Source of the DNA: Flavobacteriaceae bacterium CG2_30_31_66
GTDB taxonomy: Bacteria; Bacteroidota; Bacteroidia; Flavobacteriales; Flavobacteriaceae
Assembly (NCBI GenBank): GCA_001873065.1
Contig: MNYM01000009.1
Coordinates: 1-64,000 of the forward strand
DNA: 64,000 nucleotides
Direction: 5' to 3'
Shown: in pieces, positions 1 through 8,074 of the stretch
Layout: each line of letters begins with the position of its first letter
Position numbering within the stretch: the stretch's first letter is position 1
Notes under the pieces: generated by a model
Database searches by the model: none
What the model was told of the DNA's origin: nothing
The model's input: the letters and a program-made list of their open reading frames with translations, nothing else
Made by a program: the position numbers and the translations under genes

Positions 1-84
1 AATACCTGTGTTTTGAAAGATAATTAGTGTGATAGACTTAATAATAATTGTACGAAGCATTAAAATACAGCTATTTTGAATTAT

Positions 85-224
85 GATGCATTTACTTTGA
101 GTTACGGTGCGTGTACTTTGAATGAAGGTGCGTGTACTTTGAATGAAGGTGCGTTTACTTTGAGTTACGGTGCGTGTACTTTGAATTACGGTGCGTTTAC
201 TCTGAGTTACGGTGCGTGTACTTT
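85..224. repeat. 21-bp tandem repeat, six full copies plus a partial
   Basis: Six head-to-tail 21-bp units start at 85, 106, 127, 148, 169 and 190, with a 14-base partial copy at 211-224. Each begins GGTGCGT (GATGCAT in the first) and carries ACTTTGA or a close variant; copies differ mainly at one G/T position and in the last three bases. Because 21 is a multiple of three, one plus frame (TTG at 76 to TAA at 234) encodes a heptapeptide repeat of the form GA[CF]TL[NS][EY], and one minus frame is also open. Nothing shows that either is translated. Adjacent copies at 106 and 127 are identical, which suggests recent slippage. Confidence 0.9.
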
Positions 225-244
225 ATGTAGATAACGGTTCTCAG

Positions 245-350
245 CTATACGCAGGCAGGGGTTTTTACCACTGAACTACCTACGAAGAACTGAACTTTAA
301 ATTTACCACTTTCCTGTCCTACGAAGCACGAAACCCCTGCTTGCGTATAG
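245..350. repeat. Inverted repeat, 20-bp arms, in a multi-copy-type intergenic element
   Basis: Arms at 245-264 and 331-350 are inverted copies with one mismatch (core CTATACGCA). Between them lies a short imperfect direct repeat: TTACCACT followed by CCTACGAAG occurs at about 265-286 and again at about 303-326. From memory, intergenic elements of this style recur in flavobacterial genomes near accessory genes. An 84-codon minus-strand open frame across it looks like a by-product and is not called as a gene. With the next entry it fills the stretch between the tandem repeat and the restriction gene. Confidence 0.7.
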
Positions 351-390
351 GTGATGTTATCGCTTCGGTGTTCTTTTTCGTCCGTTAGTT

Positions 391-480
391 TGTCTGTCGT
401 TTTGGTCGTGCGGTTGGACAGACACACTCTTTGCCAAGTTTTGGTTTGAGCTTTGGCTTGTGCGACTTGGCAATGTGTGT
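391..480. repeat. Hairpin-forming element, left flank of the R-M unit
   Basis: Two stem-loops are visible: TGTCTGTC at 391-398 pairs with 417-424, and TTGCCAAGT at 431-439 pairs with 465-473, extended by CACAC/GTGTG outside a small bulge. The block TTTGAGC-T-TTGGCTTG at 445-460 is nearly identical, in the same orientation, to a block at 3995-4010 on the far side of the restriction-modification genes (16 of 18 bases over the longer match). The element sits just beyond the 3' end of the nuclease gene, so it could act as a terminator, or, with its partner, as a cassette recombination site. Confidence 0.6.
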
Positions 481-500
481 GGCTGTTTAGCGTGTGCATA

Positions 501-1679
501 TTATATCAAATTATATTTTTCACTTGGTGGAAATAGTAAATCTAGCCCCTTAGGTTTGATTTTAAATATCGGTCCTTTTTCAACAACTTTCCCGTTTGAA
601 TTTCTCTTTATTAAGTGGTCAAGTGTAATTATTCCTTGGTCTACCAGAATGTCAAATTGTGATGTGATAGGTTTTTTAGTGTGTTCTACAATTGAATATT
701 GAAAATGCTCAAGTCCATCAATGTATGTGCTTGTTGCTTCAACCCAAAATGTTTCTTTATGCTTTTCTAAAAGTCTATTATGCAATGTGTTTAAAGTCCA
801 AACAACAAAATCCCCAATCTCAGGTTTGTCTGAATTTTCAACTAGTTGCTTTATGTCTGAATCAAGTCTCAAAGCTAAACCTTGTGAGTTTCTTGTGATT
901 GCTGATACTGTACAATAAAGTTTAAAATCTTCTTCTCTATGGTAACCAAAAGCATCTAAAATTTCTGCCGAACTTTTGAACTTACTTAATGACCATTCTG
1001 GAACTTGTGCAAATAAGTTTTTCCTGTTCGTTCGACTACTTCTAAACGATTTTAGTTCTATTCCTTTGTAGTCGGGCTGTTTGGATGAATTGATGTCAAT
1101 TCCCAAGGCTGTCTCTAGAGTTCTTCCAACAGAAGTATCTGCTGCAACCATTGAGGGAATAGGACCCGAACTGGCAACTTTTCTTAACATAGCCAATAAT
1201 TCAAATGCAACTTCATTAGCTTTTCCGCTGATTTCTGAAATCAACTCTTTTAGCGGATTTATTAGGTTCGAGTTTAATAATGCTTCTACATTCAATTGCG
1301 TTAAATTGAAAATATGAAAAGAGCCAGAATAAAAAATCATTGCAATCAAATCGTTTGGATTTGCAATTTTAGTAAGTCCTGAAAACCATATTCTTGGATC
1401 TCCTTTTTTGGTTTTAGGCCTGTACAATGAAGCAATTGATTGAATTACTTGAAAGTCTTGGTAAATGATTGCATCAATTTGAACTTTGTTTTCAGGACCT
1501 TGTCCTTGGATATCATAGTCGTGAATGTTGTTTTCTTTTAGAAAACTTCTAACTGAGCCAGTGGCATCCATTATTGATTTCTTTAAACCAGTTTCGGTTG
1601 GCTCAATCAGAGAAAGAGAAACTTGATTTTTGGTCAGGATTTTAATTTTTGACTGTTCTAAGTCTGTTAGTACTCTCAT
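501..1679 (-). CDS. MvaI/BcnI-family type II restriction endonuclease
   Basis: This probably cleaves unmethylated DNA at the site protected by the methyltransferase just upstream. About residues 175-385 match the MvaI/BcnI endonuclease fold: E189 in GRTLETALG, then D203 in QPDYKG and E208-x-K210 in GIELKS form the PD-(D/E)xK-type metal site. At 392 residues it is well over MvaI or BcnI length (about 240), because of an extra N-terminal region of about 175 residues with no recognised motif. Its ATG overlaps the methyltransferase stop by four bases, so the two are translationally coupled. MvaI-like enzymes recognise CCNGG-type sites; the exact target here cannot be read from sequence. Confidence 0.8.
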   Translation of the reverse strand: MRVLTDLEQSKIKILTKNQVSLSLIEPTETGLKKSIMDATGSVRSFLKENNIHDYDIQGQGPENKVQIDAIIYQDFQVIQSIASLYRPKTKKGDPRIWFSGLTKIANPNDLIAMIFYSGSFHIFNLTQLNVEALLNSNLINPLKELISEISGKANEVAFELLAMLRKVASSGPIPSMVAADTSVGRTLETALGIDINSSKQPDYKGIELKSFRSSRTNRKNLFAQVPEWSLSKFKSSAEILDAFGYHREEDFKLYCTVSAITRNSQGLALRLDSDIKQLVENSDKPEIGDFVVWTLNTLHNRLLEKHKETFWVEATSTYIDGLEHFQYSIVEHTKKPITSQFDILVDQGIITLDHLIKRNSNGKVVEKGPIFKIKPKGLDLLFPPSEKYNLI

Positions 1680-3883
1680 TTAATATTTTTTAAAATTTCT
1701 GTCGCCACAGCTCTAGCTAATAATGGCGGTACAGCATTCCCGACCAAAGTGTATTGAGGAACTTCTGTTTTTCTATTATTTCCACCTGTTGAACGTTTCC
1801 CTTGAAATACAAATGTATCATCAAAGGATTGAAGTCTCGCCATTTCACGTACTGTCAATGCTCTAGGCGAATTGTAATGAACATAATCATCTGGTATTGT
1901 CATTATGGTTGAACTTTGTTCATCAGGCTTCAGTACATTATAATTTCTTTTGTTTGAGGTTAATCCGCAATCATCTATTTCACATTGAGCCTTTTTATAA
2001 TCGCCATTTTTCAGGATAATTTCGAGACGTTTAATCACATCATCATTTTGATTACTTGTTTTGTGATTATTCAAAATGTCAAAATATTTTTCTCCCTTTT
2101 GAAGTCCTTCAAAATTTCTTACGTAAAAAGGTTTTGTTTTAGGTTGATACCTTTCAATCAATCGACCTTCTCTTGACCATTCTGCAAATGATTTTCCAGT
2201 CTTTGGGTTCTCCTTTCCGTCAACAGTTCTTTTCTTTAAGAGGCTTTTCATTTTTTCGACTGTACCATTGAATTGCTTTGAAATATCAACCAATTCATAA
2301 TGATGTGCTTCCTGATTATTGCCGATAAAATCTAAGTCGTATAAAGCTTCAAAAATGGTTACTTTTTCATTTTCCTTTACGGTTGGTGGTATCTCAGAAA
2401 TAAATTTCTGGTCTTTTCTACAACCAATAAAAAGTACTCGTTCACGATTTTGCGGAACACCATAATTTGAAGCGTTTGCTATAAATGGTTTTTCAATTTT
2501 GTAAAGTCTAATGCTGTCCAGAATTTTATTGAGTTCAGATTTCTCCTTTTCAGAACATAGGTTCAATAGTATATCTACGGTTTCATCAAATGAATTAGTG
2601 TAGATTTTAAGTGCTGTTATTATATCAGAACAGTCCTTTTTAAATTCTGAAGGAACTTTAAGTTCCTTAAATGCAAGTTCAATTTGCTCTATTACACTTT
2701 CAGACCCAATATGAGTTAAAAAAGTCGTTAATGTTTCTACAAATGCATCACTATCAATATTACAAAAGTCTTTTTCTTTAATGATGTCACGTTTCAGTTT
2801 TTCCCATTCTTTGGTTCTGGCAAGTATGTTAAATCCGTGTCTAATGGTATTAATTCTTGAATCTGTTTTGCTAGTTTTATAATCAGCAATTTTAGGAGTA
2901 AGTAGTTTGAATCTATTATCTACAAATCGAATAAATTCTTCTCTCCCTGTTTCAATTTCAGCATCTCTTAATTTTTCAATTTCAACTCGTTTTACAATAC
3001 TTTCAAGTAAGAAACTGTTTTTGTCTGATTTCATTTTTCTGATGAATGAAACTAAAACTGGAATTTCTTTTATATCAACTATTGAATTGATTTCTTGAAT
3101 AATTAAATCTTTGATTTTTCCATTTTCCTTTGTAAGGATGCCTTTTACGTTCTCCATTACAAAATACTTCGGTTGCAAAATTTTAATTACTTCGAGGTAG
3201 TGAGAGAATAAATCATCTTTTTTATCAAACTTCTTTCTCTTTCCTGCCAAACTAAAACTCTGACAAGGCGGTCCACCGCAAACCACATCAATTTTTTTGT
3301 TACCTATCTTTTGTAAAAGGTTGTCTAAAAAATCTGGTTCTGTGATGTCTTGTTTCAAAAATTCAGCATTCAATCCTAGTTGATGGTTGTATCTTACTAT
3401 GTGAGTGAGTTCGCAATTTTCATTTATGTCGCTTGCCGCAATGAAGTCAAAGAATTTATTATGAGCTTCTGCTTGTAAAAAGCCTTCACTAAAACCACCT
3501 GCACCTGCAAACAAGTCAATGAAAGTAAAAGGCTTGCCATATAGTGAAATCTGTTCCTTTACAATATTAACAGTGTGATTTACTCTGTACCCGTCAATAT
3601 GTTGATTGAGAATGTCTTTGATTTCATCTTGTGAAAAAGTTTTTTTGTTGGAATGATGTAATAATTCATCTGCACGTTCATTGAGAAAATTCAAATAGTG
3701 ATTTGTCTCTGTTGCTTCAATAGTTAACCCCTTAACTCGTTGTCTTTTTTTGTCAAATAGCTCTGGGTCAATTTTTTGTCCTGTCGCTAACTTAATTTGT
3801 GTGCCAGAACAGTTAATCCTTAAATGAATAGGAGCAAGCCCTTTCTTGTCTGGTTTGTCGAGATAAAAATTAATTGTTGCCAT
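1676..3883 (-). CDS. C5-cytosine DNA methyltransferase with N-terminal recombinase Arm-like domain
   Basis: This is the modification partner of the downstream nuclease. Counting from the chosen ATG at 3883, residues 1-60 (MATINFYLDKPDKKGLAPIH... TGQKIDPELFDKKRQRV) resemble the Arm DNA-binding domain of Bacteroidota tyrosine recombinases. The methyltransferase core follows: motif I FIDLFAGAGG (about 121), motif IV GGPPCQSFS with catalytic Cys about 207, motif VI ENV (about 244), motif VIII NYGVPQNRER (about 473), then RALTVREMARLQSF and VGNAVPP near the end. About 200 residues separate motifs VI and VIII, far more than usual, and are rich in charged helix. An upstream ATG at 3925 would add 14 residues; 3883 is preferred because the Arm domain starts there and repeats lie just upstream. 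It shows no recombinase catalytic domain. Confidence 0.85.
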   Translation of the reverse strand: MATINFYLDKPDKKGLAPIHLRINCSGTQIKLATGQKIDPELFDKKRQRVKGLTIEATETNHYLNFLNERADELLHHSNKKTFSQDEIKDILNQHIDGYRVNHTVNIVKEQISLYGKPFTFIDLFAGAGGFSEGFLQAEAHNKFFDFIAASDINENCELTHIVRYNHQLGLNAEFLKQDITEPDFLDNLLQKIGNKKIDVVCGGPPCQSFSLAGKRKKFDKKDDLFSHYLEVIKILQPKYFVMENVKGILTKENGKIKDLIIQEINSIVDIKEIPVLVSFIRKMKSDKNSFLLESIVKRVEIEKLRDAEIETGREEFIRFVDNRFKLLTPKIADYKTSKTDSRINTIRHGFNILARTKEWEKLKRDIIKEKDFCNIDSDAFVETLTTFLTHIGSESVIEQIELAFKELKVPSEFKKDCSDIITALKIYTNSFDETVDILLNLCSEKEKSELNKILDSIRLYKIEKPFIANASNYGVPQNRERVLFIGCRKDQKFISEIPPTVKENEKVTIFEALYDLDFIGNNQEAHHYELVDISKQFNGTVEKMKSLLKKRTVDGKENPKTGKSFAEWSREGRLIERYQPKTKPFYVRNFEGLQKGEKYFDILNNHKTSNQNDDVIKRLEIILKNGDYKKAQCEIDDCGLTSNKRNYNVLKPDEQSSTIMTIPDDYVHYNSPRALTVREMARLQSFDDTFVFQGKRSTGGNNRKTEVPQYTLVGNAVPPLLARAVATEILKNIK

Positions 3884-3923
3884 AATTACGGACGGTTTTA
3901 CGTACACGGACAAAATTACGGAC
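3884..3923 (-). promoter_or_regulatory. Direct repeats upstream of the methyltransferase start (candidate operator)
   Basis: AATTACGGAC occurs at 3884-3893 and again at 3914-3923, exactly 30 bp apart, with a related ACACGGAC between them (3904-3911). The first copy touches the preferred ATG of the methyltransferase. Direct repeats spaced at about three helical turns, next to a gene whose product starts with a repeat-binding type of domain, suggest autoregulation. That function is inference. Confidence 0.4.
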
Positions 3924-3962
3924 AAATTTTGAATCTCTGTTCATTTTTGTTTATTTTCTGTC

Positions 3963-4039
3963 GAGCGTTGGCAAAAAAATGGCTCTTTTGGTTTTTTGAG
4001 CGTTGGCTTGAGTGTCGGAAAAAACCAAATGTGCCATTT
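3963..4039. repeat. Hairpin-forming element, right flank of the R-M unit
   Basis: Inverted arms at 3977-3997 and 4019-4039 (AAATGG...TTTGGTTTTTT) pair over 21 positions with a few mismatches around a 21-base loop. GAGCGTTGGC is present twice, at 3963-3972 and 3998-4007. The loop block TTTGAGCGTTGGCTTG matches the left-flank element. The rest of the stretch from 3884 to the toxin gene end at 4259 shows no further gene. Confidence 0.6.
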
Positions 4040-4258
4040 GCGGGTCGGCTTTTTACACTGAGCGATAACTAGTAAATAGGCGCAACTTTATGTAACTTTT
4101 TTCTATTTTTCATTGCGCAAAAACTTTGCCTAAAGTAACTATTTTTTATAAAGTAACAAAATCAATAAGTTAAGTTAAATAGAAATTGAAAACCTTTCAA
4201 TTCAAATTATTGTTGCGAGTGCTTTGCTATAATTGGATATTTTTGGTTTAATTAATTG

Positions 4259-4668
4259 CTATTTGAATAGTTCCCAGTATTCTTTCGGAGTTACTATTCT
4301 TGTTTTTTTATAAATATTCATTGTAAAGTCGGTTGTATTTCCAGCTATTATAAAATCTGCTTTTGATACTTCTGCCAACTCTAAAAGTCTATTATCAGGT
4401 TCATCTTTGATAATTTTTAATCTTTTTTTTGGTTCGTAAGTTTCTGAAATTTCACTGATTCTTGCAATTAAAAAATCAGCATTTGTTTTAAAATCTAAGA
4501 ATTTCGCAAACTTTGGTCGGTCAAGTACTTCTAAATATTCTTGAATAATGGCATTTGAAATACAAATAATAGCATTTCCATCAATACAATGATCTACAAT
4601 GAGAGATGTGTAATTTAAATGGTTGAAGAAGAAATAATTACATTCGTATCAAGAATTATTTTTTGCAT
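4259..4668 (-). pseudogene. PIN-domain toxin (VapC/COG1569-like), frameshifted
   Basis: Reading from the ATG at 4668, MQKIILDTNVIISSS is the PIN-domain start with its first metal-binding Asp; the frame then stops at TAA. One base out of frame the domain continues: NHLNYTSLIVDHCIDG, EYLEVLDRPKF, DEPDNRLLELA (acidic residues), ADFIIAGNTTDF and TPKEYWELFK to the stop at 4259. The span is 410 bases; one inserted base would give a normal 136-residue toxin. Such proteins are ribonucleases neutralised by the upstream-encoded antitoxin. The defect could be a real mutation or an assembly error; residues after the shift are well conserved, so it is recent. Confidence 0.8.
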
Positions 4669-4875
4669 TCCTGTAAGCTTTTATTTCATCATCTATATCT
4701 TCCATTGTCATATTAGAAAGCTCATATTTATTTGCAAGTTTGATACTTTTTTCGAGAGTTTCTTTTGTTATTTTTTTTCAATGATGTCTATCAATTCTGA
4801 AAAAGATAAAGTGTTTTTGTTCAGCCCTAATTGATTGAATTCAAAATCAGATATCAGAATATTTACAGTTTTCAT
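4649..4875 (-). pseudogene. Antitoxin partner of the PIN toxin, frameshifted
   Basis: The ATG at 4875 opens MKTVNILISDFEFNQLGL...SFSELIDIIEKK and then stops inside a run of eight A (minus strand, 4771-4778). With nine A the frame would continue as ITKETLEKSIKLANKYELS...DDEIKAYRNAKNNS to a TGA at 4649, a 75-residue product. Its end overlaps the toxin start by about 20 bases, the usual antitoxin-first layout. I infer the antitoxin role from position and size; I do not recognise a named family. The homopolymer site is a natural slippage point and also a common sequencing-error site. Confidence 0.65.
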
Positions 4876-5142
4876 TTGGTTTCTTATTTATTTTCAAATT
4901 TACTAATTTTTATGTAATCTTTTTCAGCATTTCTAGTAACAAAAAAAATGGGTTTTATTTTTAAAATCTTTCATCAAGATAGCGGATTTGCTCCTTAAAA
5001 CCCCCTTTTTAGGTTTCTTTTTATTGAATATCTCGTCTTGTAATTGTGCGAAGTAAGAAATTATATTTAGTTTCTTGTTTGTAAAACTATAAGTTTCTTT
5101 CTTATATATCCCTAAACTAGAGAAGCTTTTAAATTCAAATAC

Positions 5143-7131
5143 TCACAAACTCTCCCTCAAAACCGCAATTTCATCACGCAATTTTGCAGCGACAATAAAA
5201 TCCAATGATTTTGCAGCAGCTTCCATCTGTTTGCGTTTTTCTCTGATGCGTTTTTCAATTTCTTCTTTAGGCAGATATTCCAACGAATTTTCGGCTACTT
5301 TTTGAATGGCATTGTCATAATGAAAACTGGAAATGGCACTTTTTGATAAAGATTCATCAATTCGTTTGTTGATTTGAGTAGGAGTAATGTTGTTTTTTTC
5401 GTTGTAAAGTACTTGTTTTTCTCTTCTACGATCAGTTTCATCAATGGTTTTTTGCATGCTATTGGTGATTTTGTCTGCATATAAAATCGCCAAACCATTT
5501 ACATTTCTAGCAGCTCTACCAATAGTTTGCGTCAACGAACGATGTGAACGCAGAAAACCTTCTTTGTCAGCATCTAAAATAGCAACTAACGAAACTTCAG
5601 GCAAATCCAATCCTTCACGTAAAAGGTTTACTCCAATCAACACATCAAACAAACCTTTTCGCAAATCTTGCATGATGGCAACACGCTCTAAAGTATCCAC
5701 ATCAGAATGAATATATCTGCAACGAATATCCATTCTTGTTAAATATTTAGTCAGTTCTTCAGCCATTCTTTTGGTTAAAGTAGTGACTAATGTTCGTTCG
5801 TTTTTTTCAACACGAATTTGAATTTCTTCAATCAAATCATCAATCTGATTCAGACTTGGTCTTATTTCAATTACAGGATCTAGCAAACCTGTTGGACGAA
5901 TTACTTGCTCTACAAAAACACCTTCCGTTTTTTGCAATTCATAATCTGCAGGAGTGGCACTCACAAAAATGGTTTGATTTTGAATGGCTTCAAATTCTTC
6001 AAATTTCAAAGGACGATTGTCCATAGCTGCAGGCAAACGAAAACCGTATTCAACTAAATTTTCTTTTCTGCTTCTATCACCTCCATACATAGCATGGGTT
6101 TGTGGAACTGTAACATGACTTTCATCGATAATCATTAGATAATCTTCAGGAAAATAATCCAACAAACAGAAAGGCCTTGTGCCTGGTTCACGTCCGTCTA
6201 AATAGCGAGAATAATTTTCGATTCCTGAACAATAACCCAATTCACGAATCATTTCTAAATCAAATTCTGTGCGTTCTTTCAAACGTTTTGCCTCTAAATG
6301 TTTGCCAATTTCAGTAAAATAATCCACTTGTTTTACCATGTCTTCTTGAATTTGATGAATGGCATTTTGCAACACATCAGGAGAAGTAACAAAGAGATTT
6401 GCTGGATAAATCGTCAATTCTTGAAAAGTTTCAATGACGGCATTGCTTTCTAAATCAAAAGATTCAATTTCTTCGATTTCGTCTCCAAAAAAATGAATTC
6501 TGAAACCATTATCACCGTAAGAAGGATAAATCGTCACAACATCTCCTTTCACTTTAAACGTTCCACTTTTGATGTCGTGTTCAGTTCTGGAATATAAACT
6601 TGTGACGAGTTGATGCAAAAACTTGGTTCGTGCAATTTGCTGTCCAACTTCCACAGGAATCACATTTTTTTTGAATTCGACAGGATTTCCAATTCCGTAT
6701 AAACACGAAACTGAAGCAACCACCAACACATCTCGTCTGCCAGAAAGTAGGGAAGAAGTGGTGCTCAATCGCAATCGTTCAATATCATCATTGATGGACA
6801 AGTCCTTTTCAATGTAGGTTCCTGTGACAGGAATATAGGCTTCAGGTTGGTAATAATCGTAGTAAGAAACGAAATATTCAACCGCATTTTTAGGAAAAAA
6901 TTGCTTGAATTCTGAATATAATTGCGCAGCCAGCGTTTTGTTATGTGCCAAAACCAAGGTTGGTTTGTCAACATTTTTGACAACGTTTGCAATGGTAAAT
7001 GTTTTTCCAGAACCAGTTACACCCAATAAAGTTTGAAATTTTTCTCCAGAAATAACCCCATGAGTCAATTCTTTAATTGCTTGTGGCTGATCTCCAGTTG
7101 GTAAAAAGTTGGATTCTAACGTAAATTTCAT
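5143..7131 (-). CDS. uvrB: UvrABC excinuclease subunit B
   Basis: This is the DNA damage-verification helicase of nucleotide excision repair; it is loaded by UvrA and hands the lesion to UvrC. The 662 residues match the normal length. Visible are the start MKFTLESNFLPTGDQPQAI, Walker A GVTGSGKTFT, the damage-probing beta-hairpin region YYDYYQPEAYIP, Walker B IDESHVT, the helicase motif QTIGRAARN, and the C-terminal UVR domain that contacts UvrC (EEIEKRIREKRKQMEAAAK). It is monocistronic, with a promoter-like box right before the start. The 267 bases beyond its 3' end hold nothing I recognise. Confidence 0.98.
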   Translation of the reverse strand: MKFTLESNFLPTGDQPQAIKELTHGVISGEKFQTLLGVTGSGKTFTIANVVKNVDKPTLVLAHNKTLAAQLYSEFKQFFPKNAVEYFVSYYDYYQPEAYIPVTGTYIEKDLSINDDIERLRLSTTSSLLSGRRDVLVVASVSCLYGIGNPVEFKKNVIPVEVGQQIARTKFLHQLVTSLYSRTEHDIKSGTFKVKGDVVTIYPSYGDNGFRIHFFGDEIEEIESFDLESNAVIETFQELTIYPANLFVTSPDVLQNAIHQIQEDMVKQVDYFTEIGKHLEAKRLKERTEFDLEMIRELGYCSGIENYSRYLDGREPGTRPFCLLDYFPEDYLMIIDESHVTVPQTHAMYGGDRSRKENLVEYGFRLPAAMDNRPLKFEEFEAIQNQTIFVSATPADYELQKTEGVFVEQVIRPTGLLDPVIEIRPSLNQIDDLIEEIQIRVEKNERTLVTTLTKRMAEELTKYLTRMDIRCRYIHSDVDTLERVAIMQDLRKGLFDVLIGVNLLREGLDLPEVSLVAILDADKEGFLRSHRSLTQTIGRAARNVNGLAILYADKITNSMQKTIDETDRRREKQVLYNEKNNITPTQINKRIDESLSKSAISSFHYDNAIQKVAENSLEYLPKEEIEKRIREKRKQMEAAAKSLDFIVAAKLRDEIAVLRESL

Positions 7132-7135
7132 GTTG

Positions 7136-7143
7136 CAAAAATA
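7136..7143 (-). promoter_or_regulatory. Candidate -7 box of the uvrB promoter
   Basis: On the minus strand this reads TATTTTTG, fitting the Bacteroidota -7 consensus TAnnTTTG, five bases before the uvrB ATG. No clear -33 TTG was seen at the expected spacing. If it is used, the mRNA would be nearly leaderless. Confidence 0.4.
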
Positions 7144-7211
7144 CGCATTGAAAACCGTTGTTAATTTTTAATAAAACTAAAATTATTATAAATTTTAGTT
7201 TTGAATAAAAT

Positions 7212-8057
7212 TTACAAATCTCTTTTCTCCAATAACTTGTATGAAAAATATATAAAGATAAAAGTCCAAAAAAGCACCATCAAAATTGCTGAAAATTGCA
7301 CATCATAATTTTTGGTAAATGCTTCACCCATGGTATTTGCCGCAGTTCTAACAGCTCCCAATCTCGAAAATGGTTCTTTGATTAAATTGGTCATCGCTTC
7401 TAAAGGTAAAAATTGCATAAACCAATCTACTTTTTCACTGCTATTCTCTTGACCTCTGAAGTTATAATAAAGAAAACCTTTGCAAATTCCTTCACCAATC
7501 AACCAAACAAGCATGCCTGCAACTGCAAAGGCAGAACGTTTGATAAGGATACCTAAAAATAATCCAAAAGAAAAAAATCCTAAAAGTTTTATGAAAAAAG
7601 CCAATAAATATTCCATGTCAGAAAAAATGATAGAGAGTTCATTGTAATCTGAATACATCAATCCTAAAATTAATGAAACTACAAAAACAAATATTGTTGA
7701 AATCAATGCAAAAGCCAAAACCATATAAAATTTTGACAAGATAAATTCCTTTTTACTCAAACCATCTATCAGGTTTTGTTTCAATGTTTTATAGCTATAT
7801 TCATTAGACATCATGGAAACAATGACCAACAATAAAAAAAATTTTAAAATGGCGGCAATATAGGTATTAAAATGCCAGATATATGGAAAATTAAAAATGC
7901 CTGCATCAGCCAAATGCAATTTGAAACTACCAAATTCGAACTTAATAGCGGCGATTAATGCAATAGAGGTGAGCAATCCAAAGTAAATAATAGACAATAT
8001 TTTGCTTGCTCTGTTGTATTTTAATTTGTGAAATTCTATGGAAAGTAGTCTAAACAT
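7212..8057 (-). CDS. ABC transporter permease (ABC-2 type)
   Basis: This is the membrane half of an exporter whose ATPase is encoded 17 bases upstream. The 281 residues contain about six hydrophobic segments, the first near residues 19-42 and the last near the C-terminus (ILMVLFWTFIFIYFSYKLLE). A cytoplasmic start (MFRLLSIEFHKLKYNRASK) is typical of ABC-2 permeases of the bacitracin/lantibiotic resistance type. Substrate cannot be told from sequence; related pairs export antibiotics, peptides or membrane lipids. Confidence 0.85.
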   Translation of the reverse strand: MFRLLSIEFHKLKYNRASKILSIIYFGLLTSIALIAAIKFEFGSFKLHLADAGIFNFPYIWHFNTYIAAILKFFLLLVIVSMMSNEYSYKTLKQNLIDGLSKKEFILSKFYMVLAFALISTIFVFVVSLILGLMYSDYNELSIIFSDMEYLLAFFIKLLGFFSFGLFLGILIKRSAFAVAGMLVWLIGEGICKGFLYYNFRGQENSSEKVDWFMQFLPLEAMTNLIKEPFSRLGAVRTAANTMGEAFTKNYDVQFSAILMVLFWTFIFIYFSYKLLEKRDL

Positions 8058-8074
8058 GACGCTTGTTTTGCAGG

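Noticed and set aside
85..224. Possible CRISPR array
   Set aside because: Units are contiguous with no spacers; this is a simple tandem repeat.
245..499. 84-codon minus-strand open frame across the left repeats
   Set aside because: It lies wholly on inverted and direct repeats, lacks any domain, and looks like the by-product frame that such multi-copy elements produce.
4619..4834. 71-codon plus-strand frame opposite the toxin-antitoxin pair
   Set aside because: It is antisense to two recognisable, frameshifted proteins and has a low-complexity Phe/Ile-rich product.
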